A stretch of DNA of 64,000 nt from Chinchilla lanigera (GCF_000276665.1 NW_004955402.1:8959866-9023865), one strand, 5' to 3'; shown: positions 1 through 11,900, numbered from the stretch's first letter. Numbers and translations: made by a program. Notes: generated by a model from the letters alone, not told the origin.

Positions 1-151
1 AAGAAGTCTGTTGGCAAGCTTTCTTCTGGACATATGTTTTATTTTTCACATAATAATGTCATTTTGACAAATTAGTTTGTGTGCATGTCACATTCATAAG
101 GTGCAACACCTAGTTTTATGGCAATTAGTTGCTTTCAATACTGCTGATATT

Positions 152-394
152 TAATGAATATTTTTTTTTTTTTTTTTTTTTTTTGGTTTTTNNNNNNNNN
201 NNNNNNNNNNNNNNNNNNNNNNNNNNNNNNNNNNNNNNNNNNNNNNNNNNNNNNNNNNNNNNNNNNNNNNNNNNNNNNNNNNNNNNNNNNNTTTTGGTTT
301 TTCTCCGGTACCGGGAACCGAACTCACGACCTTGCGCTTGCCAGGCAGGCGCTTTTGCCGCTGAGCTAAATCCCCAGCCCCTAATGAATATTTT
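152..394 (-). mobile_element. ID SINE (tRNA-derived), antisense, with target duplication
   Basis: Read on the minus strand, 381 down to about 303 is a full ID-type SINE: a GGGCTGGGGATTTAGCTCAG head with a tRNA-like A box, a B-box-like GAGTTCGGTTCCCGGT, then an A/C-rich tail. The tail is the T-rich stretch at 161-302, interrupted by the gap at 192-291. A perfect 13-bp duplication, taatgaatatttt, flanks it at 152-164 and 382-394, which is a LINE-1-type integration signature. Little divergence suggests a young copy. A Pol III promoter is present but activity is unknown. Confidence 0.9.
192..291. other. assembly gap of 100 N
   Basis: Exactly 100 N lie inside the poly(T)/TTTTGG tail of the antisense ID element. 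A TTTTGGTTTTT motif occurs on both sides, so the gap may be an arbitrary spacer over a homopolymer and not 100 real missing bases. Confidence 0.98.
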
Positions 395-500
395 CATTGG
401 TGAAAATTAGTTCAACCTAAAGCATATTTAATTAATTAAACTATGATATTACTTTCTCTCCAAATGTTCTATATAAATCTCTTTATAAAAAATATTTATT

Positions 501-643
501 GCTGGATGTGGTGGTGCACACCTGTAATCCCAGCACTCAGGAGGCTGAGGCAGAAGAATCACTGTGAGTTCCAGGCCACCCTGGACTGTAGTGAATTCAA
601 GTCCAGCCTGAACTACACAGCAAACACACTGTCTCAAAAAAAA
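501..643 (+). mobile_element. B1 SINE with internal ~29-bp duplication
   Basis: A 7SL-derived monomer: GCTGGATGTGGTGGTGCACACC start, a TGTAATCCCAGCACTCAGGA A-box-proximal block, GAGGCTGAGGCAG, and a GTCTCAAAAAAAA tail. Two similar tandem units occur at about 564-591 and 592-620 (TGAGTTCCAGG.. and TGAATTCAAGT..), matching the internal duplication typical of many rodent B1s. It is several per cent diverged from the other copies. Confidence 0.9.
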
Positions 644-735
644 TTGTATAAAATCTTTATGTGGAGGATTTTATTTCCACCATCAATTATGGAAGTTATC
701 CAGTAATTTTCTTTAATAAAACTTGTCACAATTTT

Positions 736-888
736 AAAACAAATTTTAATCTGGATGTGGAGGCGCACGCCTGTAATCCCAGCACTCAGAGGCTGAGGCA
801 GGAGGATCCTTGCAAGTTGGAGGCCAGCCTGGTAGACTCTGTCTCAAAAACACAATCCATCCATCAATCAATAAAAACAAATTTTAAT
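736..888 (+). mobile_element. B1-type SINE with perfect 15-bp target duplication
   Basis: A B1 monomer runs from 751 to about 873: CTGGATGTGGAGGCGCACGC, TGTAATCCCAGCACTC, GAGGCTGAGGCAGGAGGAT, GTCTCAAAAACA and an A-rich tail with ATCC/ATCA units. It lacks the internal duplication and is shortened near the end. The 15-bp direct repeat aaaacaaattttaat at 736-750 and 874-888 shows L1-type retrotransposition. Confidence 0.92.
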
Positions 889-1214
889 GGTTTTAGATAC
901 AAAAACACCTTTCATAAGCATTATTTCAAATACTTGAGGTACGTTTTCTCTTTTCAGTAACCAAGATATTATCCATGGATACTACCAACTAAGTTCTTTA
1001 ACCGGTGCCGAGAAGAATTTCAAAACCCCTACACACAGGAAGCGGGGAGATAGCTCCTTCTCAGTGGGATGGGAGATAGAAAGGCGGGGGCGGGGAGGAA
1101 GGGAATGAAAGGGACTTAGATGCGTCATGTGCATGCACCAGCTCCACACACGGAAAGTACACCTTGTGTGCTACAAACATGTGCTAATACAATTTGTAAA
1201 AGAGACAATACGCA

Positions 1215-1375
1215 GTGATTCTCAATCTTACCACATACTCAGCTCATCTAGGGAGCTTGTGAGGACGCAAAGTCCGGGCCCATCACCACAAACGCCGGCT
1301 CAAGTGTCGGGGGCAGCCCACGCAGCAGCATTTCTGAAAGCCTCTCAGGAACTTCTGACTCATTGCCAGGCTGGA
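1215..1375. mobile_element. MER5-like hAT DNA-transposon relic
   Basis: The stretch beginning GTGATTCTCAATCTTACC, with AGGGAGCTTGTGAGGACGC, a GGGCCCATCACC block and later AACTTCTGACTCA, follows the order of the non-autonomous MER5 family. It is heavily diverged, so the family call is tentative. The 271-residue open frame across it (1127-1942) is unlikely to be a gene. Confidence 0.45.
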
Positions 1376-1744
1376 GTCTGCTGCCCTGGGGGCACACTGG
1401 GGTCGAGACGAAGACCAAGTGTGAGGCGCTCCCGGCGGCCCGCGGTGGCTGGAAAGGCGCTCTCAGGGCAGGCAGAGTCTCAGCTAGTGCTCCAGCTTCC
1501 GCCTGGGCTGTCTTCCAGCTCTGCTGAGGACCTGGACGCCCCATGTGGGAGTGAGGTGCATTTCCGGTCCCTGGGTTCCCACTGCTGTCTCCAGGTAGAT
1601 GCAGATGAAGCACCAAGCCCCAGCTGCATGAGCTGGGGTGCGGGGTCACAGACAGAGTCTAGGCCCCACCTGTACCTGTTAGGTCACCTTCCCTGCGCTT
1701 ACAACAGGGGTACCATTTGTTCTGGAGAGAGGGCTCCCGCTTTC

Positions 1745-1865
1745 CCCTCTCCTCGCTCCTCTCTCCCCTTCTCTCTCTCTCCCCCTGTCCTCTCCTGTCC
1801 TCTCCTCTCCGTCTCTCTCTCTGTCTCTCTGTGTGTCTCTGTCTCTGTCTCTGTCTCTCTCTCTC
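1745..1865. repeat. pyrimidine-rich CT/CTGT microsatellite
   Basis: An imperfect tract of CTCT, CCTCTC and TCTGTCTC units, about 120 bp. It generates spurious open frames rich in Ser/Leu on plus and Arg/Asp/Glu on minus. Confidence 0.92.
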
Positions 1866-1944
1866 ATATCAACTCAGTGGAATATTTCTCAGTGATTTTT
1901 CCAGCCACAGAACACGCGGTAGAAACTGCACAGCTTGAGTAAAG

Positions 1945-4900
1945 TCAGCCGGGTTATTGAGAAGCTGCCAGGGATCTCAGGCTCTCTTCAAGAACGCAGG
2001 TTCTCATTCCTCAGCGCGTCCCTTCTCTCTAAACCCCTTCTTCATAGATGAGAGTCGGGTTTCTGGGGTTGGGCTCTTTCAGTCACCACTTAGTGTGGAA
2101 CCAGGTGTGCTGCCCCCTTTTCAGAGGATTCCATGCACACAGATGCCCTTTGGTCGGCTGGTCCCTCCAGCACGATTGAGCTGACACCCAGTAGACAGCT
2201 TCTGATTCCAGCGCGCTAGACTCGGTCTAACTACCTGATCAGGCGGTGCCTGACACCCACATTAATAAGTGGAACGACAAAGCAAGGAATCCGCTTTGGC
2301 TGTTTTTATGTAGATGAGTGAGGAACCCTGCGGGTGTTCTTTCTTCACGGCTCCATTCCACTGCCTCAGAACCATCTTGCCTAGGTTGAGCAACTAAAAA
2401 TACTTCACACAATGTAGAAGACAAAGCTATGCAAATAAGCCATGAGATTATCAAACTTCACTTCTAAATATATCCCTCCTACAAAATTAGGCTAAAAGAA
2501 TTTCTTTAATTAAAAGAACACATGGAAAAACTCATAGTAAGTGTTCTGTAATAAGGCTTACAGAGAGACTTTTCCAGGCAGGGAGCTTGTATGTCAATCA
2601 ACCAAGATGAAGAGAACTTCTTAGATGCACTGCTACTGAATTCTTTTCGCAAAGAAAAAGAGGAGGAAAGCATTTTCAATGGAAACTATGACTCATTTCT
2701 ACTAGAATGGCAACTCATATCCAATGCAATTATGTTTATCTATTTGTTTTCCTTCAAACAGTAGCTTATTTTGGTGAAGGAACATCTTTATCCATGTGCC
2801 ACATCAGCCTTACTTTTTCTTCTTTCTTCCTGATAAATAATTCCCACCTCTCTTCTCCCTCTGGACTGTAGGGTCAGCTAGCGTCGTGATAGATGGTGGG
2901 TGTCCCCTCCATGGACATTCATGCACCATCCAGAAGGAAACGCATTGCTGCGTGCTTTTGTGAGTCACCAAGATGTGACGGTTGATGCGTGTCTCCACTT
3001 TACCCTCTGACTCAAAAAACCACTCTCATAAAAGAGAATATTTTTCAGACTCTTATTGTACTTTGATGAATACATATTTCCAAAGGAAACTGGAAATCAA
3101 ATTTATCTGCCAGTTCAAAAAGATTCCCATCCTAAACTGTGTATGTGTTTAAAAATATGTATACATAAATGTGTATCTATAATATTCACACACACTTTTA
3201 CACTTTCTCTAATTTCTTCCCATGCATTAATATTTATAGGCATATTAATTTGAAAGTCAATCCGAGATGGGAAACAATTTCTAGAGAAGACAACACAGAT
3301 GGTGGCACGCACTCGTAGACTATTTTTATATTGACTCTCTTACAAGCAAGCTGTTTTATCAGCTTTCCAAGGGGTCCACCTATCAAGAACTGCAAAAAAG
3401 AAAATTCCAAGATTCTCAAAACACTTGGCTGTGAACAGATTTAGTGGGCATAGCCTTCCTCCTTGTCAAGTTTCAGAGATATAAAAAGGAAAAAAAAACT
3501 AAGAATTTAGCTCCAAATTTCCTTCCTCCATCCTGCTTAAGAAACTTGTGGTGGCATTGCTAGGTGCTGATCCAGCTTTGGACTAGAAGGATAACGGAGA
3601 TTTGCTTTGGGGTATGATGGAAATGTATTAGGCATAACAGCTGTGTAATCAAGGAACAAATTAGCAAACAAGACACCACCATACAAGCAATATCAGAGGG
3701 TCAGGGTTCAGGAACAATCTGGCTGCAGATTGTTGTCTGGAAATGATCACATCTAGACCAGACACGAAGCCTATTTGTTACAGCACATGTAGTCAATGAG
3801 TATGTAATCACTGGAGCAGCCTCAAGAGGACAGTCAGCTTCCTGTCTAACCACTAATGATCAGTAATAAACGTGACAGTGTTTGTTCCGTGGGGGCGGGG
3901 GGCCGCTTGCTATTGAGGAAAACACAGCACAATTGAGTCAAAAGCCATTCATCTCTGCAGAGATGGTGCCACCCTTGCCTAATTCAAAATAAATGAGTCT
4001 GGGCTAAGCTGTGCTTTTAGTGGTTAAAGATGGCCCACGTCAACATGTCAAGGCTCTGAATCTTGAACTAAGGCAATACAAAGAAAAAGAAAACAAGTCA
4101 AATCAAATATGAAAGCATTCCTAGAGATTCTGGGTTATTACCACTAACCAAAAATAATCCCAGCCCTTAGACTCATGCACTAACAGTTTTAACGTCACTG
4201 TCTTCTACACAAGAAGACTGAGCTCTGATAAATAGCTGAACAATTAAAGAAGTTATTAAGAAGCCTTTTCTCCGTTTAAATAATTAGTAGGCAAGCTGAG
4301 CACTGGTGATATACCCAAGAAAACGAAGTGAATTTTACTGACTCAGAAAAATGTTCAAACTGGATATTAACTCTTACAGTTCCTTGAAATTCAACAAATA
4401 TCTGTGAAAGTGTTTATGGGAACATAATACTGCACTATAATATAAAGAAAAAGTAAAAAAAAAAGGTTTAGAAGGGACTCTATTCACATTTTATTTTAAT
4501 TATGTAACTCAACCTCTATAATCATATTTAAAGGAAGTAACTGCCATAGAAAGTCTAAAATTTCTTGAATCAGTGGTAAATTTATGGTCCTGGAGCTAGA
4601 GGATCAGATGGGACTTGAGATGATTTCAAAAACATTTCACCCCTGCGTTTGCGATTTAAAGTAATACTTCACATTACTCAAATATTTACCTATCCTATTG
4701 AATAAATGTGCTTGAAAATAAAATTGAATCAATTAAACTTTTGTGAATTCTTGGTAAGAAGTGGCTCCGTTCATTGCTGGGGGAAACATGCCAGTCAAAA
4801 AGGCAATCCATGAAAAACTGAAATGAAGTATTAGATAAGATAATTTGTTGACAAAATTTAATCTAATGACATGCTTAGTTTTTGCCTGTCACAGGATAGG

Positions 4901-5515
4901 GACATACTTTAAAAGTATCACAGCCATGATAAAAATATATCTTAAAATTTAATGAAATTTTATTCTTTAGTTTCAAAATCTAGTCAAACTCCAGCTTTCA
5001 AGTACAAAATTAAATGTTTGTGGGTGCCATGCTCAGTGATTTAAGAAAATGTACTAAGATGTTTACATTGTCTAAAATAAAAAGTGCTCAAATCAACCCA
5101 AAAGACAGAGTTGTACCTTAAAATATATTTTTAAATAAAACTACCAGGCATAAAAACAAATCATCTGTTCCTTCTGTAGCCAGAAATATAAAAATGTATG
5201 TGTTGATATTTTATTTTAGCCCTTATATCTGTCCAAATTTACAGACATGCGTATGATTTAGTCTGAGTCCTGAGCAAAAATTTAGGACAGTTCTGCTGTG
5301 AATGGAATCTGTTGACTCATCTCTATTTATGAAGGTGCCAAACCCCAGTTTATTTCCAGCTGACCAGGCTCCAAAATGGTGAAGGCAACAGGGAAGTTTG
5401 TGCACCATAGCATAACAGAGAGGTGTGAAGCAGAGAGCTCACGGCACAGAAGGAGGCATGCACACAGGTGACTGCACCTGCCCAACAACCCATTTGTCTA
5501 CCGCAATAGAAGGAA
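1945..5515. other. unassigned sequence, no gene seen
   Basis: AT-rich, non-repetitive-looking DNA. No open frame shows codon structure, splice-flanked conservation or a recognisable domain; the longest frames are under 80 codons. A GC-rich patch at 2000-2250 and a G-run near 3890-3902 are the only compositional breaks. Very old repeats may be present that cannot be recognised by eye. Confidence 0.6.
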
Positions 5516-5522
5516 GTAACCT

Positions 5523-5880
5523 TGTTATGGTTTATGTCTGTGTGTCCCCCCAGTGCTTCATGCGGACATGGGGCAGGCTTTTAGAGTTTGAATGTGGGTG
5601 TGAGAGCTGCACCCGCCCTGGAGTGGATAGTTTGCATATGTAAGGGAGAGGAAAAGGGTGCTTGAGGCCATTCCTCCCTCATTCCGCCCTGGTATGTGGT
5701 TGTTGCTTAGCTGTGTGCTGCCGCCCTGAGATGCAGCCCTCTGACACATGCCACTCTGCCTTATAATCTGCCAAGTACGGATTGAAACCTCCACAAACTG
5801 TAAGCGAAATAAACCTTTCCTTCCTTAATTTTGGGTGTCAGATATTTTGTCCCAGCAACAAGAGAAAAGTAACCAAGACA
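5523..5880 (+). mobile_element. solo MaLR (ERVL-type) LTR with 5-bp duplication
   Basis: A complete solo LTR of 358 bp. It starts TGTTATGG, ends ..AACCAAGACA, and carries the MaLR 3' block: CACAAACTGTAAGCGAAATAAACC, then GTGTCAGATATTTTGTCCCAGCAACA. The AATAAA inside it is the presumptive polyadenylation signal. Direct repeats aacct at 5518-5522 and 5881-5885 give the 5-bp target duplication expected of ERVL/MaLR integrases. It is a non-coding remnant left by LTR-LTR recombination. Confidence 0.85.
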
Positions 5881-5885
5881 AACCT

Positions 5886-6285
5886 GCACAGGTAGATTTC
5901 TCTGATTGTACTAAAGCTTTATTTAATCCTTCTGCTATCATGCCATCTGTATGTTTTAGGCTGATTCTTATAAACTTCTACATAATAACATACATGAATA
6001 TGTAAATAATTTTATTGTGAAATCATATAATGATACTCTCAAAAGACATTGCCTGGAAGCCCAAATGGATATGCCTTCAATGTATGCATCAAGTTTTATA
6101 GGTTTCTGTTTCTTCCCTTGCTGTCAAGCCAGCCACCATCTTTTCTTAATTCTTTGTGCTATTTGCTATTTCAACCTCCAAACTGTTTGTTGTTTAAAGT
6201 AGAGACAGACTCTCCATGGGAGAATAGGGTCTCTACAGAGTCAAATACATGATATAGAGACTTTGACACGTGAACTGTGTGTCAA
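5886..6285. other. unassigned AT-rich spacer
   Basis: No gene, RNA or confidently named repeat seen between the solo LTR and the inverted LINE-1 tail. Confidence 0.5.
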
Positions 6286-6289
6286 TTGT

Positions 6290-6810
6290 TTATTCACTTA
6301 CAGTTTTTTCCCCTGCTGCTTTTGAGGATTGAGACTATATTTCAGAGTTGGGGTGGTTAATATATGATTACTAGCTACTGTATTGCTACTATATGCATGT
6401 CCTTGTTCTTTTAATCAATTTGTATCTTTTACTTTCTGGGGTTTTGGCATTTTATTCTTGACAAGCATTGCTTTTTTTGCTTCTTTTTTAAATTTCACCA
6501 GTGCATGTTACTACTACACAGTGATGGGGCTTATTTTGGGAAGGTGGCGGACGTATTTAACATCATAATCAATGCCAGTCCCATCATTCCCTGCTCCCCT
6601 TCCTCCCCACCTGCTCTTGTCCCCTTCTCCACATCTAGAAGTCTACCTTCTGGTTTCCTGCCCTCTCCTTCATTTCCGTTATTCATTCATTCATTCATTC
6701 ATTCATTCATTCCACTTCTTATGTAAGAGAAATCACGTGGTAAACAGCCTGGTTAATTTCACTCCACACAATGGTTTCTAGCTCCGTCTATTTAAAGACA
6801 GCTGGTCCAC
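6290..6810 (-). mobile_element. LINE-1 3' end, antisense
   Basis: The sequence reads as an inverted L1 tail. 6720-6800 (TAAGAGAAATCACG.., ..AATTTCACTCCACACAATGGTTTCTAGCTCCGTC) is the reverse complement of the ORF2 carboxy end / 3' UTR junction common to mammalian L1s. The preceding C-rich CCCTTCCTCCCC tract corresponds to the G-rich 3' UTR tract. It contains an (ATTC)n array at 6680-6712. Not coding. Confidence 0.65.
6680..6712. repeat. (ATTC)n microsatellite
   Basis: About eight uninterrupted ATTC units, inside the inverted LINE-1 tail. Confidence 0.95.
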
Positions 6811-6814
6811 AGAG

Positions 6815-7498
6815 CAGATCTGAAAATTATTGGAATATTGCACAGAAGTATTTTAGGAAAATTAGGAGAACTGTATACACAGGGATGAGTATTTGCTATG
6901 GCTGTACCATTTCTAACCTGAGATAAAGCACTCATAAAAATTATGGATGGGACATTGCCATCATTTTCTATTCTTCATTACTGACAATAAGAAAAATGGG
7001 TTATTCACTCACTTTAAATCAAAAGCATTTTAAGTCTCAGAATTCTCTAAAGAACTGCTACAAAGCAGTATAAGGTGCACCTGCTGTATTTTATGAGCAT
7101 TTATTTTGACATTCAAAACTACAGATATGTACAAAAATAACCAAGTCAAACATCAACCCAGTTGTTAAATCAAGTGTAAATATACCTTGCTCTAGATAAC
7201 AATAAGATATACTAAAAGCAATAAATCGATCCTATGCCCATCATGTGATCTTTTCTAATGTACTCAACACAGTTTTAGAGATGCTTCACCTCTATTCCTA
7301 ATGCATCATCAATCATTTCCTAACATTTCAGCTCTAGGTATCCCTGTTATGCTGTTAAGCCAAACAGCTGATGTTGTGCAAAATGCAGAAACACACAAGA
7401 AAGAAACTGTGAAAGAAAAATACTTTCACTGCAAATTACTGCACTGTGTAAATGTTTCACAAATTCTGATTTTTCATGTGCACCAAAATGACAGAGCA
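6815..7498. other. unassigned AT-rich spacer
   Basis: No open frame or recognisable repeat is convincing here. It separates an antisense L1 tail from the sense L1 that begins near 7500. Confidence 0.5.
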
Positions 7499-8650
7499 TG
7501 AATCAAAATTAAAGACAATGGGGCTGGAAAAGCTGGCTTTCCACATGCCAAGGACTAAAACTGGACCCATGTCTTTCGCCATGCACTAAATTAAAGTCAA
7601 AATGGATAAAAGATCTAAATATTAAAACAGAAACACTAAATTCATTGCAAGAGAAAGTAGGTAAAAATCTTGAATACATAGGGATAGGCAGAGAGTTCGT
7701 GTACAAAAACCAAACTGCACAGGAAATACTTCAAAGAATCAACAACGGGGATCTCATCTTATTGAAAAGTTTTTGCACATCTAAAGAAATCACCAATAGA
7801 GTAAAAAGAAAACCCACGAATTGGGAAAAAATTTTAGCCAACTGCCCATCAGACAAAGGACTTCTATCTAGGACATATGAAGAATTAAAAAAATCAGGCC
7901 CCCCAAATCCAAAGACCCAATCCAAAAATGGGCATCTCAGATGAATACACACTTCTCTAATGAAGAAATACTAATGGCGAACAAATACATGAAAAAATGT
8001 TCAACATCATTAGTCATTCGAGAAATGCAAATTAAAACAACATTGAGATTTCATCTCACCCCAGAAAGAATGGCTGTTATCAAGAAATCAACCAATAACA
8101 AATGCTGGAGAGGCTGTGGGGAGAAAGGAACCCTACTCCACTGCTGGTGGAAGTGTAGATTGGTGAAATCACTGTGGAAATCAGTATGGAGATTCCTCAC
8201 AAAACTAGGATTGGAAGTCTCACTTAATCCAGTTACTCCCCTTCTGGGTATTTTCCCAGAAGAATTAAAAATGTCCTACCACAGTGATATATGTGCACCC
8301 ATGTTTATAGCAGCACAATTTGTTATAGCTAAATCTTGGAAACAACCCAGATGCCCATCCACTGAAGAATGGATAAAAAAGTTGTGGTATTTTTATACAA
8401 TGGAGTATTACTCAGCTATTAAAAAAGATAAACTTGAGGCTTCTGTAGGTAAATGGATGCAACTAGAAACCATACTCATAAGTGAAATAAATCAGACCCA
8501 CATGTGTAAACATCATATATGCCTCCCTAGTGTAGGAACCTGAAAGACTAAGTAAAATTCAAAATGTACAATATATGATAGGAAAGGGAAAGAAATTGCT
8601 CAAAGGAAGGAATGACTGGGATGAGGGAAAGAAGAAAAAAGAAAGAAGGA

Positions 8651-8669
8651 GATATATATATATATAAAA

Positions 8670-8703
<34 letters not shown>
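8651..8703. repeat. (TA)n microsatellite
   Basis: Alternating TA with one AAAATATG interruption, inside the L1 3' UTR. Confidence 0.95.
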
Positions 8704-8706
<3 letters not shown>

Positions 8707-8790
8707 TAGCTGTGATAACTGTACTACCGATATCTGATGGTATATTGACAGGAATAGTTAATGCTTAAATTTTTTTATGTTCTGACCAAT

Positions 8791-9085
8791 TTTGCATGCT
8801 TATATCTGGTAATCTGAGCAACTGATTTGAAGGTAACAATGTGCAATGGAACTATCACAGTGAACTCCTACCATCTTTTCTAGTGAAACTCTGTGTTACA
8901 TCTAATGTTTTATCTAAAAATTATTTCCTTATTCTCTTTAATGGTTTGAGCAATCTTTCATTCTTACATCTGGTAATCTGAGCAACATAGTTGAAGATAA
9001 AAATATGTAATATAACAACGACTGTTAATTCATATTATTTTGTCTTGAAACCCTGTATCACTTTAAATGTTCTTGCTTTGGTTTG
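8791..9085 (+). repeat. tandem ~164-bp repeat in an L1 3' UTR
   Basis: A 19-base exact match, atctggtaatctgagcaac, occurs at 8804-8822 and 8968-8986. Similar downstream order follows in each unit: TTGAAG(G/A)TAA, AATGTG/AATATG, TAACAAC/ACTATC, a TTGT/TTCT block and a ..CTGT(G/A)T(T/C)AC.. block. This makes two diverged units of about 164 bp. A related 3' UTR lies at 29390-29884. Confidence 0.75.
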
Positions 9086-9189
9086 TTTATGTTTGTGATG
9101 CTGATGTGCTGCTATTGTTCTTTTTTTTTTTTCTCATTTCTCTTTAAAATAAAATTAAAAGAAAAAAATAAAGGCAAAAGTAAGGAGTT

Positions 9190-10500
9190 CTATCTAGAAA
9201 GTCATTCTCTCTTTAAATTGAAATTCTATATTATTATTTTGAACTACAAGTATTTTAAAACAGTCTTCATAGGCCAACCTGATTTCTGAGTTGAGGCAAT
9301 TTTTTGCTGTCACCAGGTACAGACAGCCATTTGCCTAGAGTCAGGAAACAATCATATTGATATAAAAGTATGAATCTAAGGCCAAAACAATTAAAGCTAC
9401 TACATAAACAGTATACAAATGGTCATTTTTATTTTGATAAAAAATAAGAAACTATTCTGTAAACTATTTTGAACCAAGTAACATAGCTTTAAAACATATC
9501 AAAGATTAATATAATTACAAAGAGAAATTAAAAATATAATTATAGAGGGGGATATATTCTGTCAGTGTCATTATAATAAATATATATATATATGGGAAAG
9601 TCACTAAGATTGTAAACACATTTACATTATATTTCCTATAAACAAAGAACACAATATGTCTCTAGAATACTTATAAAAAATAAATAATACTTTGAAAATT
9701 TAGGGGTTTTTTTATCCCATTGGTAGTTTCAGAGAAAAACTTAATAAATTTTTAAAGGAGCAAAATGTCACACTCTGAAAATAATTCAATAAAATCAGAT
9801 ATTAATAATACAGTTTTAAATGAAAATCTCTACTTTTTTAAAAGTATCTTGTCCAAAAAAACAAAATGAAGTTAAGAATACTAAATTTATTCAAGTAACT
9901 TTTATTTGACCCTTAAGCAATGCCAGTCACCATGCTTTAGGTCCCAAAGAAGGAGAACTCTTCAGTGCATCCATGGGAATTAAAGCCTAAAAAATGAAGA
10001 GAAGCACAAAGTAGGCAAACACATATCTGTAAGCAAAAATAAAATGTGTCACAAGTACTGTGACAGAATGCATAAGATAGAGTGAGTAACCAAGCCAACA
10101 AGGGAACAATATAATTTTATGAAGGAAGTGACCTCTGAAATGATTTGTCTTGAATTAGGAAGAATGTGAGCACACTATTCAGCTCTATGGCTTAAAATGA
10201 GACTCCTAAGCAGTGGAGAAAGATGCAGATCATCCCAGCAAGGTCAAGAGTGATGCAGGTTGATCTAAGCCTTAAAAGATGAGCTGGAGTTTGGCAAATA
10301 AACAAAAGAATAAAGGATGAAGGACAAGAACAAATGTAAAAATCATATGGGTTTATTTGAAGAATGTCATCAAGTTATGATGAGTAAAATAGAGCTGAAC
10401 AATCCAATGTAGAAAAGTGAGAGGTTTCAATAAAAGGAGGCAGATAATAAAGAACTCTAGTGTCGTGTATAAGGCACCAGCAGTCCTAATGTAGACATAG
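9190..10500. other. unassigned; probably contains very old repeat debris
   Basis: AT-rich DNA with an (AT)n run near 9580-9593. The 10120-10350 stretch has the look of a heavily diverged interspersed repeat, with the CTTAAAAGATGAGCTGGAGTTT type of phrase seen in old mammal-wide elements, but I cannot name it securely. No coding signal. Confidence 0.4.
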
Positions 10501-10544
10501 TGAACATCCAACAACCTACACATACCACACGTATTTGTTTGTTA

Positions 10545-10960
10545 AATCAGTGTTTGGTTGTCTGTTGATATGTACCTAATTGTCCCAAATCTTAGTAACT
10601 TAAAACACAAAATATGAACTATCTTACAGTTTCTGAGCTTCATGGATCTGAGAGTGGATTGTCTCGGGGTAACTTCTCAGGGTCACACACGAGGTTATAA
10701 TCAAGCTACTTTCAGGGAGACCATATCACAAATTTTGAGTATGCCTGGACATTATGCTACGATCTCACTCCTGTGACTGTTAGCAGGAGACTTCACTTCT
10801 TTACACTGTGACCTTTCCCAAGAGCTGCTCACAGCCTGGCTTCCTCCAGAGTAAATGCCGTAGATGGTGGAGGTGAGACAGCAACAGAACACCCCAGGAA
10901 GAAGCTTCAGCCCTTGTTACCTTAATCTCAGAAGTGAAATCACCCTTCCTTCTGCTATAT
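10545..10960. mobile_element. possible ancient LTR/MER-type relic
   Basis: Phrases such as CTTAGTAACTTAAAACACAA, ATCTTACAGTTTCTGAG, GGGTCACACACGAGG and GCTGCTCACAGCCTGGCTTC follow the order of a common old mammalian LTR/MER repeat (..TGGCTTAAAACAACA.., ..CTCACAGTTTCTG.., ..CAGGGTC..). Divergence is high and the family is not assigned. Confidence 0.4.
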
Positions 10961-10979
10961 GCTATTTTTCTATTTTAAG

Positions 10980-11900
10980 AATTAAAAAACTGACAAAACA
11001 ACAATGAAGACAAAATCAAAACAACACAAAAACAACAAAAATGATACATGACCTCAAGACAAAATGATAGAAATTTACAGTGGTTGCTATATTACATACT
11101 GTTATCTTCAATGAAGTTGCTCAGTCCATTAGACATAAGAATGTAAGATTGATCAATCAAAGACAGTAACAATGAAAAAATAAATAAATAAATAAAAATA
11201 ATTTTTAAAAAAAACATTGGAAAAGATGCAGAGCTTCACCATACAAAATGGCAGGAATTCAACAATGGTTCTTATATACTGCATATTTTTTTCAGATCAG
11301 TCATTCTGATTACCAAATTCAAGCGTGCAAAATTGGTCAAGAAAAAAGAATATTGTAAGCATTGACTGTTCCTCTCAATAAACTACAGATATCAGCAATA
11401 CACCTATTCCAGCTATCCTTATATGTACATATGAATTTTGTTTTCCATTAAAAAAATCCAACATAACAAAAACAAATTGCCATATGCAATTAGTAACACC
11501 AAACCGAGTGCAGTGTAGGAGAAGACTGCACAAAAATTTGAATATCAAAAAGCAAAAGCAACTAATGGTTAATTTGAAGTCCTGCTACCCCAATAAAGAG
11601 TTGTTTCAGGCTACAGCTCCTTCAGGAGAACAAGAATGGGGAAAAGAGTGTCGGGGGCAACAAATGAGATCAAAAGTGACTCTGGCCAAGATTGAAAAGC
11701 AGATTTATCTTCTCACATGAAATTAAAAATCAGATAAAATGTGTGAAAAATGGTTTCTAAAAGATTGGAAGAAAGGGCGGTTCCAGAGAGATAAGAAATA
11801 AACAGGGGGAGTTTTAGAATCGTACAGATAACTGGCTGGAGAGAGTTCCAAGAGAAGGTCACCATAGAAGGAATCTAAGTATAGTCCAGCAGACACTCAG
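10980..11900. other. unassigned A-rich spacer
   Basis: A-rich sequence with an AAAT run near 11176-11197. No gene is recognised; the 78-codon frame at 11484-11720 has no family resemblance I know. Confidence 0.5.

Larger units (their letters stand above)
7505..9175 (+). mobile_element. LINE-1, 5'-truncated (ORF2 C-terminal third plus 3' UTR)
   Basis: 7505-8545 encodes the carboxy-terminal region of L1 ORF2p in interrupted frames. Recognisable pieces are AGFPHAKD, PNPKMGI, the [20 protein letters not shown] block, [13 protein letters not shown] (Cys-rich region), [12 protein letters not shown] and the [16 protein letters not shown] end. Several frame changes and stops make it dead. The 3' UTR (8546-9175) has an A/G tract, (TA)n and a tandemly repeated 164-bp unit before an A-rich tail. 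ORF2p normally supplies endonuclease and reverse transcriptase; both domains are missing here. Confidence 0.9.

Noticed and set aside
1127..1942. 271-codon open frame, the longest in the window
   Set aside because: It spans a MER5-like relic and ends in a CT microsatellite. An almost equally long frame exists on the opposite strand, and no domain or exon structure is visible.
7941..8543. 200-codon frame that looks like a real protein
   Set aside because: It is the carboxy end of L1 ORF2 in a 5'-truncated copy, with upstream frames broken; not a host gene.
8651..8703. Origin-like or regulatory AT palindrome
   Set aside because: A simple (TA)n microsatellite within an L1 3' UTR.
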